Shown piece by piece: positions 1-6,895 of a stretch of DNA of 32,814 bases. Source of the stretch: an uncultured Fibrobacter sp. (GTDB lineage Bacteria; Fibrobacterota; Fibrobacteria; Fibrobacterales; Fibrobacteraceae); the NCBI GenBank assembly GCA_947305535.1, contig CAMZDZ010000007.1, positions 1 to 32,814 on the forward strand, given 5' to 3'. The translations under genes and the position numbers were made by a program. Within the stretch, counting starts at the first letter, position 1, and the number at the start of each line of letters is the position of its first letter. The notes under the pieces were generated by a model. That model saw only the letters and a list, made by a program, of their open reading frames with translations. It was not told the DNA's origin and did not search any database.

Positions 1-129
1 GCATTAAGGCTGCCTTTTTCTGTATAAACAGAAAACCACCTGTGAACCTTTTTTTTGCCCGCCGAAAACATCTTTTTACCTCAAATTCCCGGAAAATTTT
101 CCCCGCAAAAACGTCTATACATACAGACG

Positions 130-142
130 GGGGACTGTCCCC
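130..142. repeat. REP-like palindrome GGGGACTGTCCCC
   Basis: A 6-bp perfect inverted repeat around a single central base. Sequences of this form are familiar as REP-type extragenic palindromes in several bacterial groups. Assignment to a named family would need a genome-wide search. Confidence 0.5.
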
Positions 143-227
143 TGCCCGCCAACGGGGGCGTACCCGCATCCCTTCCTTGTCATCCCCGCGACCTTTCCGC
201 TATGTCATCCTCGCTATACCCTCACTT

Positions 228-254
228 TGTCATCCCCGCGTAGGCGGGGATCTC
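228..254. repeat. REP-like hairpin (ATCCCCGC / GCGGGGAT)
   Basis: ATCCCCGC (232-239) and GCGGGGAT (244-251) form an 8-bp perfect stem with a 4-nt loop. It is preceded by TTGTCATCC, a prefix that also occurs near 178 and, with changes, near 213. The 'GTCATCCCCGC...GCGGGGATC' form is that of a widespread class of dispersed extragenic repeats. Partial copies upstream suggest decayed units of the same family. Confidence 0.55.
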
Positions 255-342
255 CTATATCATAGTGAAAAGAGTGTGTTGAAAAAAAAGTAAAATTATG
301 TAACTTTAAATTTAACGCACAACCACTTCCTAAGGAGAAAAG

Positions 343-1110
343 ATGTGGAAACTTATTGTTTCGAGTGTTGTTTTGACTGCTGGCGTTGCCTTCCTGGTCG
401 GCTGCGGTGACGAGAATACCACTGAGATTACTCAGGTGGCCGAGGCCGGTGAGGCTTTGCCCAAGTGTGACGGTAAAGCTTACAATCCGGACAAACAGTT
501 CTGTGCAAAGTTCGGTGATGGATCGGAGCAGGTTTACAAAATGACGACCATCAAGGGGGCTGGTTATTCCGAAACTTGGATGGCGGAAAATTTGAATTAC
601 GAGACTGCAGCAGATAGTTACTGTTATGATGACGATGAGGACAATTGCAAAAAGTATGGCCGGCTCTATACTTGGGCCACTGCAGTTGGCAAGTCGGAAG
701 AAGAATGCGGCTGGGACAAAAAATGCAACCTCGACACTGGCTATGTTCGTGGCGTGTGCCCTGACGGCTGGCACCTGCCCGATACCACGGAATGGAATGC
801 CCTGATCGATGCCGTAGGGGGAATAGAAACGGCAGGAAAGATGCTAAAGTCCACGGAAGACTGGAATGATAAGGATGATGGGACTAGTGGCAACGGCTCG
901 GATACCTATTCCTTCTCGGCGTTACCTGCTGGCGTCAGGCGCAACTTTGTGAATTACTTCTACGAGGGCGATCGCGCGTACTTCTGGAATTCTACTGAGA
1001 ACAATAGCAACAGCGCGTACGGCATGTACTTGGGCTACAACTACGACGGTGCGGGCCTGTTCGAAGGCACCAAGTACTACGGGTACTCAGTTCGTTGCCT
1101 TAAGGACTAG
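343..1110 (+). CDS. FISUMP-domain lipoprotein
   Basis: Predicted 255-aa lipoprotein. The N-terminus has a short hydrophobic signal ending in a lipobox (FLVGC, acylated Cys21), so the mature protein should be membrane-anchored. The body matches the 'Fibrobacter succinogenes major paralogous' (FISUMP) domain as I know it: an early 'WMAENLNYE' segment (about residues 80-90), a 'GRLYTWATA' segment, 'GVCPDGWHLPDTTEW' near the centre, 'SALPAGVRR', and a C-terminal 'GYSVRCLKD'. The fold is thought to be related to C-type-lectin-like or formylglycine-enzyme-like domains; its function is not established. Many cysteines suggest disulfides outside the cytoplasm. The start is well supported by AAGGAG at 332-337, six bases before the ATG. 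The gene stands alone, flanked by palindromes on both sides. Confidence 0.85.
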   Translation: MWKLIVSSVVLTAGVAFLVGCGDENTTEITQVAEAGEALPKCDGKAYNPDKQFCAKFGDGSEQVYKMTTIKGAGYSETWMAENLNYETAADSYCYDDDEDNCKKYGRLYTWATAVGKSEEECGWDKKCNLDTGYVRGVCPDGWHLPDTTEWNALIDAVGGIETAGKMLKSTEDWNDKDDGTSGNGSDTYSFSALPAGVRRNFVNYFYEGDRAYFWNSTENNSNSAYGMYLGYNYDGAGLFEGTKYYGYSVRCLKD

Positions 1111-1198
1111 CAAGGCGAGGGTCACGACCAAACTTGTTTGGACATGACCGAGCCGAAAGTCCTGCGCTACAAAGTAGCGCCAGGACTAGCAAGCCGAG
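1104..1198. repeat. Direct repeats of GGACTAGCAAGscGAG, spaced about 79 bp
   Basis: GGACTAGCAAGGCGAG at 1104-1119 recurs as GGACTAGCAAGCCGAG at 1183-1198, with 15 of 16 bases identical. The first copy contains the stop codon of the FISUMP gene. Between the copies lie two hairpins: 1120-1149 (GGTCA/TGACC outside, CCAAAC/GTTTGG inside) and 1159-1186 (about 12 bp with one bulge and an AAA loop). Confidence 0.6.
1159..1186. repeat. Strong hairpin between convergent genes
   Basis: An inverted repeat of about 12 bp (arms GTCCTGCGCTAC and GTAGCGCCAGGAC, one bulged C) around an AAA loop. It lacks a U-tract, so it is not a classical intrinsic terminator, but it lies between two convergent transcription units and may protect or define 3' ends. 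Confidence 0.55.
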
Positions 1199-1231
1199 CG
1201 AATCGGTCGCCAGGTTTACTTGAACGGCCAT

Positions 1232-1267
1232 TTAATCGCCAACGGCGGTTATATTTGGCGGCATTAA
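1232..1267. repeat. Imperfect inverted repeat at the 3' end of lrgB
   Basis: TTAATCGCCAA (1232-1242) pairs with TTGGCG (1255-1260) and ATTAA (1263-1267), with a 2-nt bulge. The right flank, GCATTAAGGTCGCC at 1261-1274, resembles GCATTAAGGCTGCC at 1-14, so a similar structured unit probably lies across the left edge of the window. It sits just past the lrgB stop codon and may act as a transcript end. Confidence 0.45.
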
Positions 1268-1278
1268 GGTCGCCTATT

Positions 1279-1959
1279 CTATTGCAAAAAGTGCAAAATG
1301 GCAGGTGCGACAAACGCTGTGAATACTCCTGCGATGCCGATGGATAGGCTGCTCATGGCACCCTGGACTTCGCCCATGGTCATCGCGGTGGATGTGCCGA
1401 GGGCGTGGCTCGCTGTCCCTGTGGCCGTACCCTGGGCGACGGGATTCTTGATGCGGCAAACCTTGCAGACGATTGGCGCGGTCACGGCTCCCGTGATTCC
1501 CGTGATCGTGATGGCGATGATGGTGATGCTCGGGATGCCCCCGATTTGTTCGGAGACGACGGAGCCCATCGGGATGGTGATGGACTTGGGAATCATGGAC
1601 AAAGTAAGCGTCTCGCTGAGGTGGAACAGCTTGCAAGATGCGATGACGCAGAAGATGCTGGTGAGGCTTCCGACGCAGATGCCCGTGAGTATGGGCAGCC
1701 AGTACTTTTTGAGGTTCTGGATTTGCTTGTAGAGGGGAACGGCGAGCACGACGGTAACGGGACCAAGGAAAAACGAGATGTAGTCGCCGCCGACCTTGTA
1801 GGTGTCGTAGCTGATTCCCGTTGCGCACAGGAAGGCGATGATGAGCACGTTCGCGATCAGGAGCGGGTTGACTAGCGAGTGGCTGAACTTCTTGTGGATC
1901 GCCACTCCGCATTCGAATGCGATGAGAGTGAGGAGTATGCCGAAAAGTGGGGTGGACAT
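1279..1959 (-). CDS. lrgB: LrgB family membrane protein
   Basis: Predicted 226-aa polytopic inner-membrane protein of the LrgB/CidB family, partner of the LrgA holin-like protein. The family is linked to control of murein hydrolase activity, autolysis, or glycolate/pyruvate-type export, depending on the organism. Visible family traits are about seven hydrophobic segments, a conserved 'FFLGPVTVVLAVPLYKQ' region near residues 66-82, 'MIPKSITIPMG' in the middle, and 'ASHALGTSTAMTMGE' in the C-terminal third. The ATG at 1959 is chosen because the protein starts there like other LrgB proteins. The reading frame stays open further upstream but would overlap lrgA out of frame. The lrgA stop codon is only 8 nt away, indicating co-transcription. 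Confidence 0.9.
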   Translation of the reverse strand: MSTPLFGILLTLIAFECGVAIHKKFSHSLVNPLLIANVLIIAFLCATGISYDTYKVGGDYISFFLGPVTVVLAVPLYKQIQNLKKYWLPILTGICVGSLTSIFCVIASCKLFHLSETLTLSMIPKSITIPMGSVVSEQIGGIPSITIIAITITGITGAVTAPIVCKVCRIKNPVAQGTATGTASHALGTSTAMTMGEVQGAMSSLSIGIAGVFTAFVAPAILHFLQ

Positions 1960-1967
1960 CTTGGACT

Positions 1968-2336
1968 CTAGTGGCTGGGGGTGTTCTGTTCTTTGCGCTT
2001 GTGGGCGAGTAGCTGCACCGTCCAGCCGGTGACGGCCATCGTGACGACGGTGAGCGCTATGCAGAGGATGAGCAGGAGGGGCCACTGGCTGAGCACCTCG
2101 TCGCCTGCGACCATGATGCCGATGCTCGGCGGCAAGAAGAAAAAGGGGAGCCTCTTGAGAAAGAAGTCGCTGGTTTCCTTGATGTGGTCGACCTTGATGA
2201 CCTTGAAGCAGAGCAACAGGAGCAGGATGAGCATCCCGAGGATGTTCCCGGGAACGGGGACGCCTACTTGCTGGTGCAGGAGGTCTCCGGCGAGGCAGAT
2301 TCCCAGTATCACTATCAGTTGAACAAGAATGGGCAT
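1968..2336 (-). CDS. lrgA: LrgA/CidA family holin-like protein
   Basis: Predicted 122-aa small membrane protein of the CidA/LrgA family. It has four hydrophobic segments and the family motif 'VGVPVPGNILGMLILLLLL' at about residues 25-43, followed by 'FFLPPSIGIM' near residue 70. Together with LrgB just downstream it forms the usual two-gene lrgAB module. These small proteins are proposed to oligomerise in the inner membrane like phage holins, or to form transport complexes with LrgB. The gene diverges from fmt with about 50 nt between the start codons. No clear Shine-Dalgarno sequence precedes the ATG; TAAATT lies 6 nt before it and could be a -10 box. Confidence 0.9.
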   Translation of the reverse strand: MPILVQLIVILGICLAGDLLHQQVGVPVPGNILGMLILLLLLCFKVIKVDHIKETSDFFLKRLPFFFLPPSIGIMVAGDEVLSQWPLLLILCIALTVVTMAVTGWTVQLLAHKRKEQNTPSH

Positions 2337-2375
2337 GCGCCAAATTTAGCAAATATCCGTTGCTCTCCTATTTCC

Positions 2376-2381
2376 TATATT
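2376..2381 (+). promoter_or_regulatory. Putative -10 box of fmt, close to the start codon
   Basis: TATATT lies 7 nt before the fmt ATG. No Shine-Dalgarno sequence intervenes and no convincing -35 box is seen. If this is the -10 element, the transcript begins at or next to the start codon. Confidence 0.45.
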
Positions 2382-2388
2382 TCACCTC

Positions 2389-3312
2389 ATGAAGATTGTT
2401 TTTATGGGTACGCCGGATTTTGCGGCACATTTCCTGGAGCACCTTGTTGCTTCCGATAACGAAGTTCTTGCTGTCGTGACTCAACCGGACAGGCCTGCGG
2501 GTCGCGGGCGTGTGTTGACTGCCCCTCCCGTGAAGGTGGCCGCCCAGAATCATGGACTGCCCGTGTTGCAGCCGATGGACTTGCATTCCCCCGAATTCGA
2601 GGCGGACCTCCGCAAGTTCGGCGCGGACCTTTTTGTCGTTGTCGCGTACTCCATCTTGCCGAAGAACATTCTCGGCGTGGCGCGCTTTGGTGCCGTGAAC
2701 GTGCACGGCAGCCTGCTTCCGAAATACCGCGGTGCCGCTCCTGTCCAGAGGGCGATTGCCGACGGGCTCAAGGAAACGGGCGTGACGGTTTTCCGCCTGG
2801 ACGAGAAGATGGACCACGGTCCGATTCTAGCCCAGCGCACGGTGGCTATCGACCACCAGGACACTACGGCCTCCTTGCTCGAAAAGATGGTCGCTCCCGG
2901 CTGCGAAGCCCTGGACGATGCGATAGCCCAGTTGAACGGCGGTTGCGAGAAGGACTTGACGCAGGACCATGCGCAGGCTTCCGGGGCCCCGAAGATCAAG
3001 AAGGAAGAGGGGCTGATCGATTTTTCGTTGCCGGCTCTGACCATCCATAACCGCATCCGTGCATTCAATCCGTGGCCGGGCGGCTACGGTAAGCTCGGCG
3101 GCCGCATGGTGTACCTCCGCAAAACCGACACTCCTGAAAACGGCCCGAAACTCGTGCCGGGAGAAGTCGCCTTTAACGGCGGACGTTTCTTTGTAGGCAC
3201 TGGCGAAGGCGTGCTCGAAGTGCTTGAAATCCAGGCCGAAGGCAAGAAGCCGATGCCCGTTGCCGACTTCATGCGCGGCATCCAGAAACGCGAGGGACTT
3301 GCATTTTGCTGA
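2389..3312 (+). CDS. fmt: Methionyl-tRNA formyltransferase
   Basis: Predicted 307-aa enzyme that formylates the amino group of Met-tRNA(fMet), using 10-formyltetrahydrofolate, before translation initiation in the cytoplasm. The N-terminal Rossmann-type formyltransferase domain carries the signature 'SLLPKYRGAAP' at about 108-118. The catalytic triad is present as Asn104, His106 and Asp142 (in 'MDHGPIL'). The C-terminal third is the smaller tRNA-binding beta-barrel domain. The length is normal for the family. It is the first gene of a compact operon; its TGA overlaps the start of rsmB by 7 nt. No ribosome binding site precedes the ATG, which fits the leaderless pattern seen elsewhere in the window. 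Confidence 0.96.
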   Translation: MKIVFMGTPDFAAHFLEHLVASDNEVLAVVTQPDRPAGRGRVLTAPPVKVAAQNHGLPVLQPMDLHSPEFEADLRKFGADLFVVVAYSILPKNILGVARFGAVNVHGSLLPKYRGAAPVQRAIADGLKETGVTVFRLDEKMDHGPILAQRTVAIDHQDTTASLLEKMVAPGCEALDDAIAQLNGGCEKDLTQDHAQASGAPKIKKEEGLIDFSLPALTIHNRIRAFNPWPGGYGKLGGRMVYLRKTDTPENGPKLVPGEVAFNGGRFFVGTGEGVLEVLEIQAEGKKPMPVADFMRGIQKREGLAFC

Positions 3313-4571
3313 CGGAACGTGAAGAGGCTTACCGCGTCCTGTTGCTCTGGCAGAAGGACGGCGCGTTTATCAAGGAAAGCGGGCTTTCCCCGTTTGCCAT
3401 GGAGATTGCGCTGGGCGTTTGCCGCAGGCTCCTGTACCTGGAATATTTTATAAAGACGCTGACCAAGAGGATGCCTTCGCTCGAGGTGAAGATAGTCCTC
3501 GAGATGGGGCTTTTCCAGATGTTCTTCATGGAAGTGCCCGACTATGCGGCGATCAACTCGAGTGTCGATTTGGCAAGGTCCGCAAATCTCGGTAACGGGG
3601 CTGCAAGCCTCGTGAATGCCGTGCTCAGGGCCGCGCGCAAGTCTGGTGCCCCGGCGCTCCCTCCGCAGCGGATCCGCCGTGTCTCGATCGAGAATTCCGT
3701 GCCCGAGTGGATTGTGCGCCGCTGGTTCGATATCTATGGCGGCGATGTCGCCGAGTCGATGGCCAAGGCCACGCTGGAACGCCCCACCGAATGGCTCCGT
3801 GTGAACCTGCGGAAGACGAGCGCTCCCGTAATCGTGCAGCGCCTGGGAATTGCCGGTGCCTCCATCCTTTACGACCGCTTTGTCGAATTGCCGCATGACG
3901 CGGGTGTGAAGGCTATCCTTTCTTCGCCCGAGTTCGTCGAAGGGCAGATCAGTTTCCAGAACCCGTCCGCCTACGAGGTCGTGAAGCTTCTGGATGTGAA
4001 GCCGGGAATGAGTGTGTGGGATGCCTGTGCGGCACCCGGCGGGAAGACGGCTCTCCTTGCCGAGATGGATCCTTCGCTCGAAATTCTGGCGACCGATTCC
4101 TCGGAACACCGCCTCGAAAAGATGAAGGACCTGATGGACCGCCTGGGCTTTACGAACGTGAAAATCGCCTGCGTCGACGCCCTCGCTCCTCATCTTTCTC
4201 CCCTCGAACCTGGAGCCTCGAGCCCCGAACCTCAATTCGACCGCATCCTCCTCGACGTCCCTTGCAGCAACATGGGCGTTGTCGCTCGCCGTCCGGAATC
4301 GGTGTACCGCCTTACGCAGGAATCGCTCAAGGAGCTGGCCAGTTTGCAGCTCCGCATTCTGGAAAGCGCCGCCCGTTTCTTGAAACCTTCCGGCCGTCTC
4401 GTGTATGCGACGTGCAGCCCGGATCCTATGGAAACGACGCAGGTCGTGGCGAAATTCCTTAAGGGACATCCCGAATTTGCGAAGGCTGGCGAACCGGTAT
4501 TGCCCGGGAAAAACGATCCGCGTTTTGACGGGTTCTTTGCGCAAGCCCTGGAACTTGTCGGGGAGGCCTAG
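3306..4571 (+). CDS. rsmB: 16S rRNA cytosine-C5 methyltransferase RsmB-like
   Basis: Predicted 421-aa SAM-dependent RNA m5C methyltransferase, probably for 16S rRNA C967. The N-terminal part (about 1-130) is an all-helical NusB-like RNA-binding domain. The C-terminal part is the Rossmann methyltransferase, with motif I 'DACAAPGGKT' at about 239-248, 'DVPCS' with Cys320, and 'YATCSP' with Cys370; the two cysteines are the release residue and the nucleophile of this family. The start is a TTG at 3306 inside the end of fmt; no better in-frame start fits the family N-terminus. A short Pro/Glu/Ser-rich stretch just before the DVPCS motif is encoded by a degenerate heptanucleotide tandem repeat (4202-4236). 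fmt-rsmB linkage is common in bacteria. Confidence 0.92.
   Translation: MLTEREEAYRVLLLWQKDGAFIKESGLSPFAMEIALGVCRRLLYLEYFIKTLTKRMPSLEVKIVLEMGLFQMFFMEVPDYAAINSSVDLARSANLGNGAASLVNAVLRAARKSGAPALPPQRIRRVSIENSVPEWIVRRWFDIYGGDVAESMAKATLERPTEWLRVNLRKTSAPVIVQRLGIAGASILYDRFVELPHDAGVKAILSSPEFVEGQISFQNPSAYEVVKLLDVKPGMSVWDACAAPGGKTALLAEMDPSLEILATDSSEHRLEKMKDLMDRLGFTNVKIACVDALAPHLSPLEPGASSPEPQFDRILLDVPCSNMGVVARRPESVYRLTQESLKELASLQLRILESAARFLKPSGRLVYATCSPDPMETTQVVAKFLKGHPEFAKAGEPVLPGKNDPRFDGFFAQALELVGEA
4202..4236 (+). repeat. Degenerate heptanucleotide tandem repeat inside rsmB
   Basis: Five consecutive 7-nt units (CCTCGAA, CCTGGAG, CCTCGAG, CCCCGAA, CCTCAAT) encode a loop rich in Pro, Glu and Ser just ahead of the methyltransferase DVPCS motif. 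The unit length is not a multiple of three, so gain or loss of one unit would shift the frame. Confidence 0.5.
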
Positions 4572-5192
4572 ATGGATTTCGTGAAAGCTTTGTCGAAGAC
4601 TCTGGCTGTCGCGCTGCTTTCTTTTGCGTGCAGCCTTGCCGCGGAATCTCCCGCTCAGGATACCGTGGCGAAGACTCCGTCCGATGTCGCGTTCTCCCAT
4701 GTCGCCGTGTCGATTCAGGGGGGCGAGATTTACCCCTGGGGAGACTTGATGGATGCTGTCGAGAATTCCCTTTTTGTGGGGATGGGGCTCCGTTATTCCT
4801 ACTGGGAAAATTTTGACGGCATTCTTCATTTCGATTACACGTATTTCAAGAGCCGCATTAAGGAGGTCCCGTATCCGGGTGTCCACCAGGCGATGGGCCG
4901 CCTTGGCCTGGATTGGCATGGGCGCCTGATTAGTCCGGTCATGGTCGGGGGTGGGTTTATCTGCAACTGGAGCCGAGCCGACGAAGGCGACGAGCGTGAT
5001 TTCGACCAACCGGGAGGCACGCTCGTGGACAACGAGACCGAGTTCGGTTATTTTGTCCATCTGAATGTCCCGTTCCTGAAATACGAGCGGCTGCGGATAG
5101 GCTTTGACATGCTTTGGGAAGAACTTTGGACATTGCCGGAACGTTCCAACATGTTGTCGGCCGGGTTTTATGCTGAATGGAGGTTGTGGTAA
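4572..5192 (+). CDS. Predicted outer-membrane beta-barrel protein (206 aa)
   Basis: I do not recognise the family. The N-terminus is a typical Sec signal peptide (hydrophobic core at about residues 9-22, likely cleavage after 'SLAA'). The mature protein alternates polar and hydrophobic residues, with many Tyr, Trp and Phe ('MGLRYSYWENFDGILHFDYTY'), and ends in Trp ('AEWRLW'), all as expected of a small BAM-assembled beta-barrel. The ATG directly abuts the rsmB stop codon and has GGGGAGG as ribosome binding site inside the end of rsmB, so translation is probably coupled. The TAA overlaps the ATG of the next barrel gene. Its placement behind fmt-rsmB gives no functional clue; a structural or transport role in the outer membrane is inference only. 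Confidence 0.75.
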   Translation: MDFVKALSKTLAVALLSFACSLAAESPAQDTVAKTPSDVAFSHVAVSIQGGEIYPWGDLMDAVENSLFVGMGLRYSYWENFDGILHFDYTYFKSRIKEVPYPGVHQAMGRLGLDWHGRLISPVMVGGGFICNWSRADEGDERDFDQPGGTLVDNETEFGYFVHLNVPFLKYERLRIGFDMLWEELWTLPERSNMLSAGFYAEWRLW

Positions 5193-6895
5193 TGTTTACG
5201 ACGTCCTTGCATAAAATGCTTGCTTCCGTTTGCCTTGCGGCCTTGCCCGCGTTTGCTTTGATTGAGCCCGAGACCGAAGGCATGGATGCTGTCACCCGCG
5301 ATGACGGCACGTTCCTGGTGGGTTCGCCGACCTATGTTTTTGACCGAGAGAACGGTGCTGGCGGTATCCATTCCGAAAGCGAACTCTGGACTCCCGAAAA
5401 GCTGCGCATGCGCCTGTTGTTCAATCGCTTGTCCGAGACTCCGAGCTGGACTCCGCACGAGCCTTCGCTATGGCTGCGTACGGGCAATGAACTCGGCGAC
5501 ATGATTTACCAGGATCCTCTATACAGCAAGGAAGATCGTCCGAGTAACAGGACTCCGATTCTAGAAGGCGGTTTCCGTTCTTCAGCGTTCATGGGGCTCT
5601 GGGCCACGGCGCGCCTGTTCCAGGTGGATCACTATTCCGACGAGTCGATGCGAACCCGTAATGTGCAGGTAGATGGCAGTTTCGCCTGGTTTGGCGAGAA
5701 TTGGCCCATGTTCAGTACGGCGTATGGCGGGCTTGGCTATACCGGCCATGGCGTGGAAGCGTCTGTTTTGGCGGGCGAGGAATACATGTGGGAGTTCGGG
5801 GAAAGTTCCCGGTGGATTCCGGTGCATTATTCCCCGAGAGTGGAAGCGCGTGTTGACGTGCAGGACCTTTCGTTGAGTCTTGCTTACGAAAACGCCGAAT
5901 ACCAGAACAAGCGAAAATCGGAATCGGGAACTCGTACGGAATGGAACGGGTCGGCGTATTACCGCTGCGGCAAACTTTGCAAGGATGGCATGCTTTGGTT
6001 CGGTGCCGGCGTGCAGTTCCGCACCGTGGAAGACGAGGGAACGGTCTATACCGGATTGGAAGACGATTTGGTGGTATGGCCTTTTGCGCAAATACGTTTT
6101 GCTCCGGTAGCGCAAGTTACTTTGGATGCGATGTTGGGCGTGAACAATCGCGATTGGCTCTTGCAGGACAGCATTGAGTACAAGACCGATCCCATGCCTC
6201 GTCTGGGATTGATACTTGGCGAAAAGAATGTCGCCGGGACGCGCCTGAATCCGATCGCCGATACGGAGGAATACTTTGACGGCGATACGATAAGCCTTGC
6301 TGCCGATGGAAGTATGCAGATGCATGAACTGTATGTGCGTGTCGAGGATTCGCTTTCGGTGTTCCGCCTGGGGGCGCGTGTCGCGGGCTGGCTTGAATAT
6401 GGAGCGGAAACGTTCGATACGACGGGGTTTGTCGAAGACAAGGTATTGACTTATAGGTATGGCGATGTTGGACGCATCCACGAATGGATCCAGGGCCTTT
6501 CGGGCGAAGTCTGGCTTGGCATAGATTACGGCAAGATGTTCAGTTTTACGGCGTTGGGCGGTTACGAGCATATCTGGGGCCCGAGTCGTGAATTCGAGGT
6601 TTCTCCTGTGGAATACTATGCCGCGTTCGAAGGGGATTGGCTGTTGAACGGAACTTTCCGCATCGCCCATTCGTTACGCTATCGCAGCGATGCTCGCTGG
6701 AACCTGCGTTCCCAAAACCCGATGGTCGTCAAGGGTGACTGGTATTGGGATGCGACTTTTGAACAGCGTTTCCCGAAGTACGGGCTCTTCTTGACCGGGA
6801 CCCTGTTGCATGTCTTGAGCGACGATGCCATACAGGCTCCGAACGGAAGCTACGACCGGCTACGCTTTGTCTGCACGGTCCGCAAGACGTTCTAG
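5192..6895 (+). CDS. Predicted outer-membrane beta-barrel protein (567 aa)
   Basis: Unrecognised large exported protein. A signal peptide is clear (residues 1 to about 21, ending 'LPAFAL'). The rest is dominated by amphipathic strand-like segments with regularly spaced Trp/Tyr/Phe and Gly turns, and the chain ends in Phe ('VCTVRKTF'), the usual BAM signal. The size and pattern would suit a barrel of roughly 16-18 strands, comparable to porin-like or Wzi-like proteins, but I see no diagnostic motif. The ATG at 5192 is preferred to one at 5177 because it has TGGAGG about 8 nt upstream, starts the signal peptide cleanly, and overlaps the previous TAA as TAATG. The 3' end overlaps the convergent mutY by 36 nt. 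Confidence 0.75.
   Translation: MFTTSLHKMLASVCLAALPAFALIEPETEGMDAVTRDDGTFLVGSPTYVFDRENGAGGIHSESELWTPEKLRMRLLFNRLSETPSWTPHEPSLWLRTGNELGDMIYQDPLYSKEDRPSNRTPILEGGFRSSAFMGLWATARLFQVDHYSDESMRTRNVQVDGSFAWFGENWPMFSTAYGGLGYTGHGVEASVLAGEEYMWEFGESSRWIPVHYSPRVEARVDVQDLSLSLAYENAEYQNKRKSESGTRTEWNGSAYYRCGKLCKDGMLWFGAGVQFRTVEDEGTVYTGLEDDLVVWPFAQIRFAPVAQVTLDAMLGVNNRDWLLQDSIEYKTDPMPRLGLILGEKNVAGTRLNPIADTEEYFDGDTISLAADGSMQMHELYVRVEDSLSVFRLGARVAGWLEYGAETFDTTGFVEDKVLTYRYGDVGRIHEWIQGLSGEVWLGIDYGKMFSFTALGGYEHIWGPSREFEVSPVEYYAAFEGDWLLNGTFRIAHSLRYRSDARWNLRSQNPMVVKGDWYWDATFEQRFPKYGLFLTGTLLHVLSDDAIQAPNGSYDRLRFVCTVRKTF

Larger units (their letters stand above)
1..342. other. Palindrome-rich intergenic region
   Basis: No convincing gene is seen here. 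The stretch holds a series of perfect or near-perfect palindromes: an 8-bp stem with a 4-nt loop at 16-35, GGAAAATTTTCC at 91-102, a 5-bp stem at 112-129, GGGGACTGTCCCC at 130-142 and an 8-bp stem at 232-251. Pyrimidine-rich runs separate them, and TGTCATCC recurs near 178, 213 and 228. The hairpin at 16-35 probably belongs to the 3' end of a gene to the left of the window. The last 60 bases are AT-rich and probably carry the promoter of the lipoprotein at 343. Short open frames inside (for example 42-293) have low-complexity products and no ribosome binding site. Confidence 0.6.

Noticed and set aside
42-293. Open frames of 62-83 codons at the left end
   Set aside because: They run through palindromes and pyrimidine-rich repeats, have no ribosome binding site and encode low-complexity sequence.
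1960-2352. N-terminal extension of lrgB into lrgA
   Set aside because: The extra residues are lrgA read out of frame, and the LrgB family start is at 1959.
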